8,053 nt of DNA, from assembly GCA_027065935.1 (NCBI GenBank), contig JAMONI010000285.1, positions 1 to 8,053 of the forward strand, in the 5' to 3' direction. Numbering within the stretch: the first letter of the stretch is position 1; every line of letters starts with the position of its first letter. Under the pieces are notes generated by a model. It did no database searches and was not told the origin of the DNA. It saw only the letters and a program-made list of their open reading frames with translations. Shown piece by piece: positions 6,340 to 8,053 of the stretch. The translations under genes were made by a program, and so were the position numbers. This DNA is from Flavobacteriales bacterium. GTDB taxonomy: Bacteria; Bacteroidota; Bacteroidia; Flavobacteriales; Flavobacteriaceae.

Positions 6340-7796
6340 TTTTGAGAATCATTGAAAAATTATTAATCATTTATTTCGGCCTCTATATTTTGTTCGATAT
6401 AGGGATGTATGTTTATGCCCTGTTTTTTTTCTTGACACGAAAGAAGAAATTGAAGCCCGGAGACGCAAAATTCGATAAAGTCAGTGTTGTCATTCCCGCA
6501 TATAATGAAGAAGTATCCATTGAAGCCTGCCTGCGGGCCATGACCCGGATGAACTATCCCGACTATGAAATCATTGTAGTAAACGACGGCTCTACCGATA
6601 AAACTTTGGAAGTTCTTCACAACATACTAAGGCTTGAACCTGCACCTGTGAAAACCTCAAACGCCTCCGTTCCCACCAAAAAAATCAAACAAGTTTGGAA
6701 GGACGCGCATTTACCCGTAATCGTTGTTGACAAAATCAACGGAGGAAAAGCCGACGCCATCAATGCAGGCATTAACCTGTCGGAAGGAAAATACATTTGT
6801 ACCGTAGATGCCGACTCCATTCTAAGTCCGGATGCCTTGTTGAACGCCGTAAAACCCTTTATAAAAAATCCCGAAACCATTGTTAGCGGCGGACAACTCG
6901 CCGTTTTGAACGGCCTTCAAATCAGAAATAACAAAACGGAAAACACGGGCCTTCCGAAAAACCCGTTGGTTCAGTGGCAAATCATAGAATATATCAAATC
7001 GTTTCTTATCTCCCGGTTGGCTTTCAGCAAAATTAACGCTCTGCTCATAATGTCGGGGGCTTTCTCCGTGTTTAAGAAAAAGGACCTGATGGAAATCGGC
7101 GGGTTTCTCAATCCGGAAAACCGACACCCCGTTATTACATCCTATTTGGGACCTAACAAAAGTACCGTTTGCGAAGACATGGAAATCGTAGTCAGATTGT
7201 GGCGTTATGCCCGCGACAACAAGCGAAAAGTCAAAACGGCCTTTGTCCCCGAAGCCGTCTGTTGGACCGAAGTTCCCGAAAGCCCTCGCAACCTTTTTAA
7301 ACAACGCTCACGTTGGCATCAAGGACTCGGCGAAACTTTATGGCTTCACAAAACCATGCTTTTCGACCCCCGTTACGGAACCACCGGCTTGATAGCCATG
7401 CCTTATTATTTGCTGTTTGAATTCGTGTCGCCTTTGATCAAAATTTTTGCCCTTGTCTTTCTTGCCGTTGCCCTAACAAACGATTTGGTCCATACCCGTT
7501 GGCTCTTGTTAATGATTGCATCCATCATGCTGTTAACGGCTCTTATCATGTCGTCCGTAACCGTCGTTATCGAATACGCCAATGCCCGGAACACCACCGG
7601 GAAAGATGCCTTGCGCTACAAGAACTTTAGCGGTTGGATGAAATTGATGTTATACGGCATCGTTTCCGAATTCTCTTATGCCTTCTTCCGGATTCTTGCG
7701 CAAATGGACGGCATGGTTAAATGGATAAAAGGATATAAAAATTGGAACAAATTCCAGCGAAAAGGAATTGTAATTATAAAAGAAACCGAATCATGA
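6327..7796 (+). CDS. Membrane-bound processive family 2 glycosyltransferase (PgaC/BcsA/HAS-like synthase)
   Basis: The product is 489 residues. It should polymerise a beta-linked polysaccharide from a nucleotide sugar on the cytosolic face and pass it through its own membrane segments. Seen: an N-terminal hydrophobic segment at about 7-37; a GT-A domain with VSVVIPAYNEE (52-62), VVNDGSTD (84-91), NGGKADAINAGIN (138-150) and the metal-binding DADS at 161-164; CEDME at 282-286 with the catalytic Glu-Asp pair; KQRSRWHQG at 325-333, the QxxRW acceptor motif of processive synthases; and hydrophobic segments at about 353-383, 391-416 and 436-460. An insert of about 30 residues at 101-130 (PAPVKTSNAS onwards) separates NDGSTD from the GGKA motif; I recall similar inserts in a widespread PgaC-like subfamily. 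There is no PilZ domain, so it is not a BcsA cellulose synthase of the c-di-GMP-binding type. It overlaps both neighbours (13 and 4 bases). The product sugar cannot be read from sequence. Confidence 0.93.
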   Translation: MSVLILRIIEKLLIIYFGLYILFDIGMYVYALFFFLTRKKKLKPGDAKFDKVSVVIPAYNEEVSIEACLRAMTRMNYPDYEIIVVNDGSTDKTLEVLHNILRLEPAPVKTSNASVPTKKIKQVWKDAHLPVIVVDKINGGKADAINAGINLSEGKYICTVDADSILSPDALLNAVKPFIKNPETIVSGGQLAVLNGLQIRNNKTENTGLPKNPLVQWQIIEYIKSFLISRLAFSKINALLIMSGAFSVFKKKDLMEIGGFLNPENRHPVITSYLGPNKSTVCEDMEIVVRLWRYARDNKRKVKTAFVPEAVCWTEVPESPRNLFKQRSRWHQGLGETLWLHKTMLFDPRYGTTGLIAMPYYLLFEFVSPLIKIFALVFLAVALTNDLVHTRWLLLMIASIMLLTALIMSSVTVVIEYANARNTTGKDALRYKNFSGWMKLMLYGIVSEFSYAFFRILAQMDGMVKWIKGYKNWNKFQRKGIVIIKETES

Positions 7797-8053
7797 AAAC
7801 ACAATGGCTCATATTATTCGTATTGATGGGATATGCCGGCATATCGGCTCAAGAAAATAAAGAACATTACCGACGTCTCGGCTATGAAGCCAAAGAAAAC
7901 GGCGATTTGAAAAGCGCCATACGTTATTATGAAAAAGTGCTTGAAATCGACAAAGACGACTATGACGCCTGTCTGGCACTTGCCCGGCTTTATTTCAATA
8001 CTGGTCAATATCAACAATCGGCTTTACGATACAGGCAAATGCTCTCTTATGAC
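7793..8053 (+). CDS. Exported TPR protein, N-terminal part only (candidate outer-membrane export component)
   Basis: 87 codons are open to the window edge. The ATG at 7793 overlaps the glycosyltransferase stop as ATGA, a 4-base overlap that indicates translational coupling. Seen: signal peptide at 1-19 with a good cleavage site (GISA before QENK); then one full TPR at about 23-57 (LGYEAKENGDLKSAIRYYEKVLEIDKDD) and the start of a second at about 58-87 (ALARLYFNTGQYQQSALRY). Family knowledge: in Pga, cellulose and Pel systems a periplasmic TPR region joined or linked to a beta-barrel exports the polymer, and YaiO-type proteins of Bacteroidota carry TPRs before a barrel. The operon position makes that role likely here, but the barrel would lie beyond base 8053. 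A plain periplasmic TPR scaffold remains possible. Confidence 0.87.
   Translation, partial: MKTQWLILFVLMGYAGISAQENKEHYRRLGYEAKENGDLKSAIRYYEKVLEIDKDDYDACLALARLYFNTGQYQQSALRYRQMLSYD

Noticed and set aside
6822..7304. Antisense open frame of 160 codons
   Set aside because: It lies entirely inside the glycosyltransferase gene, whose catalytic motifs cover the same bases; it is a shadow frame.
6327..7796. Cellulose synthase (bcsA) as the identity of the glycosyltransferase
   Set aside because: The protein is too short, lacks a PilZ domain and has no bcsB-like neighbour; deacetylase neighbours favour an amino-sugar polymer.
7814..8017. Antisense open frame of 67 codons near the right edge
   Set aside because: The plus strand here carries a clear signal peptide and TPRs coupled to the upstream gene.
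1..8053. Horizontal transfer or mobile-element insertion
   Set aside because: Composition and codon style look even across all genes, and no transposase, integrase, terminal repeats or tRNA fragment were seen.

Overview
The window reads as chromosomal DNA from a member of the Bacteroidota, perhaps close to the Flavobacteriales. The evidence is protein style rather than any marker gene. The thymidine kinase has the N-terminus and degenerate zinc region I associate with this phylum. A conserved hypothetical protein of Bacteroidota type sits directly before rsmI. Start codons follow A-rich leaders rather than clear Shine-Dalgarno sequences. Base composition looks even throughout, and I see no mobile element, tRNA, rRNA, CRISPR array or phage gene. 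All identifications come from reading motifs, not from database searches.

Left part (1-1877, minus strand): a housekeeping operon transcribed leftwards, in the order tdk (thymidine kinase), alr (alanine racemase), then the start of a small lipoprotein gene that leaves the window at base 1. tdk and alr are 2 bases apart, and alr and the lipoprotein gene are 32 bases apart.

Middle (1878-3364): a 164-base divergent region, then a rightward pair. The first gene encodes a 209-residue protein of unknown function. The second is rsmI, the 16S rRNA C1402 2'-O-methyltransferase, whose ATG directly abuts the previous stop codon.

Right part (3492-8053, plus strand): after a 127-base AT-rich gap with inverted repeats comes a tightly packed four-gene operon. 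It encodes an exported two-domain protein with a NodB-type polysaccharide deacetylase domain, a second exported NodB deacetylase with an altered motif 3, a membrane-bound processive family 2 glycosyltransferase, and the start of an exported TPR protein. The genes overlap by 26, 13 and 4 bases. This set matches the logic of synthase-dependent exopolysaccharide systems such as Pga/Ica (poly-N-acetylglucosamine) and Pel: an inner-membrane synthase makes and exports the polymer, periplasmic enzymes deacetylate it, and a TPR-bearing outer-membrane protein passes it out. The two-deacetylase composition and the unusual N-terminal domain of the first enzyme make this the most interesting part of the window. 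The polymer cannot be identified from sequence alone, and the fourth gene is cut off before any beta-barrel could be seen.
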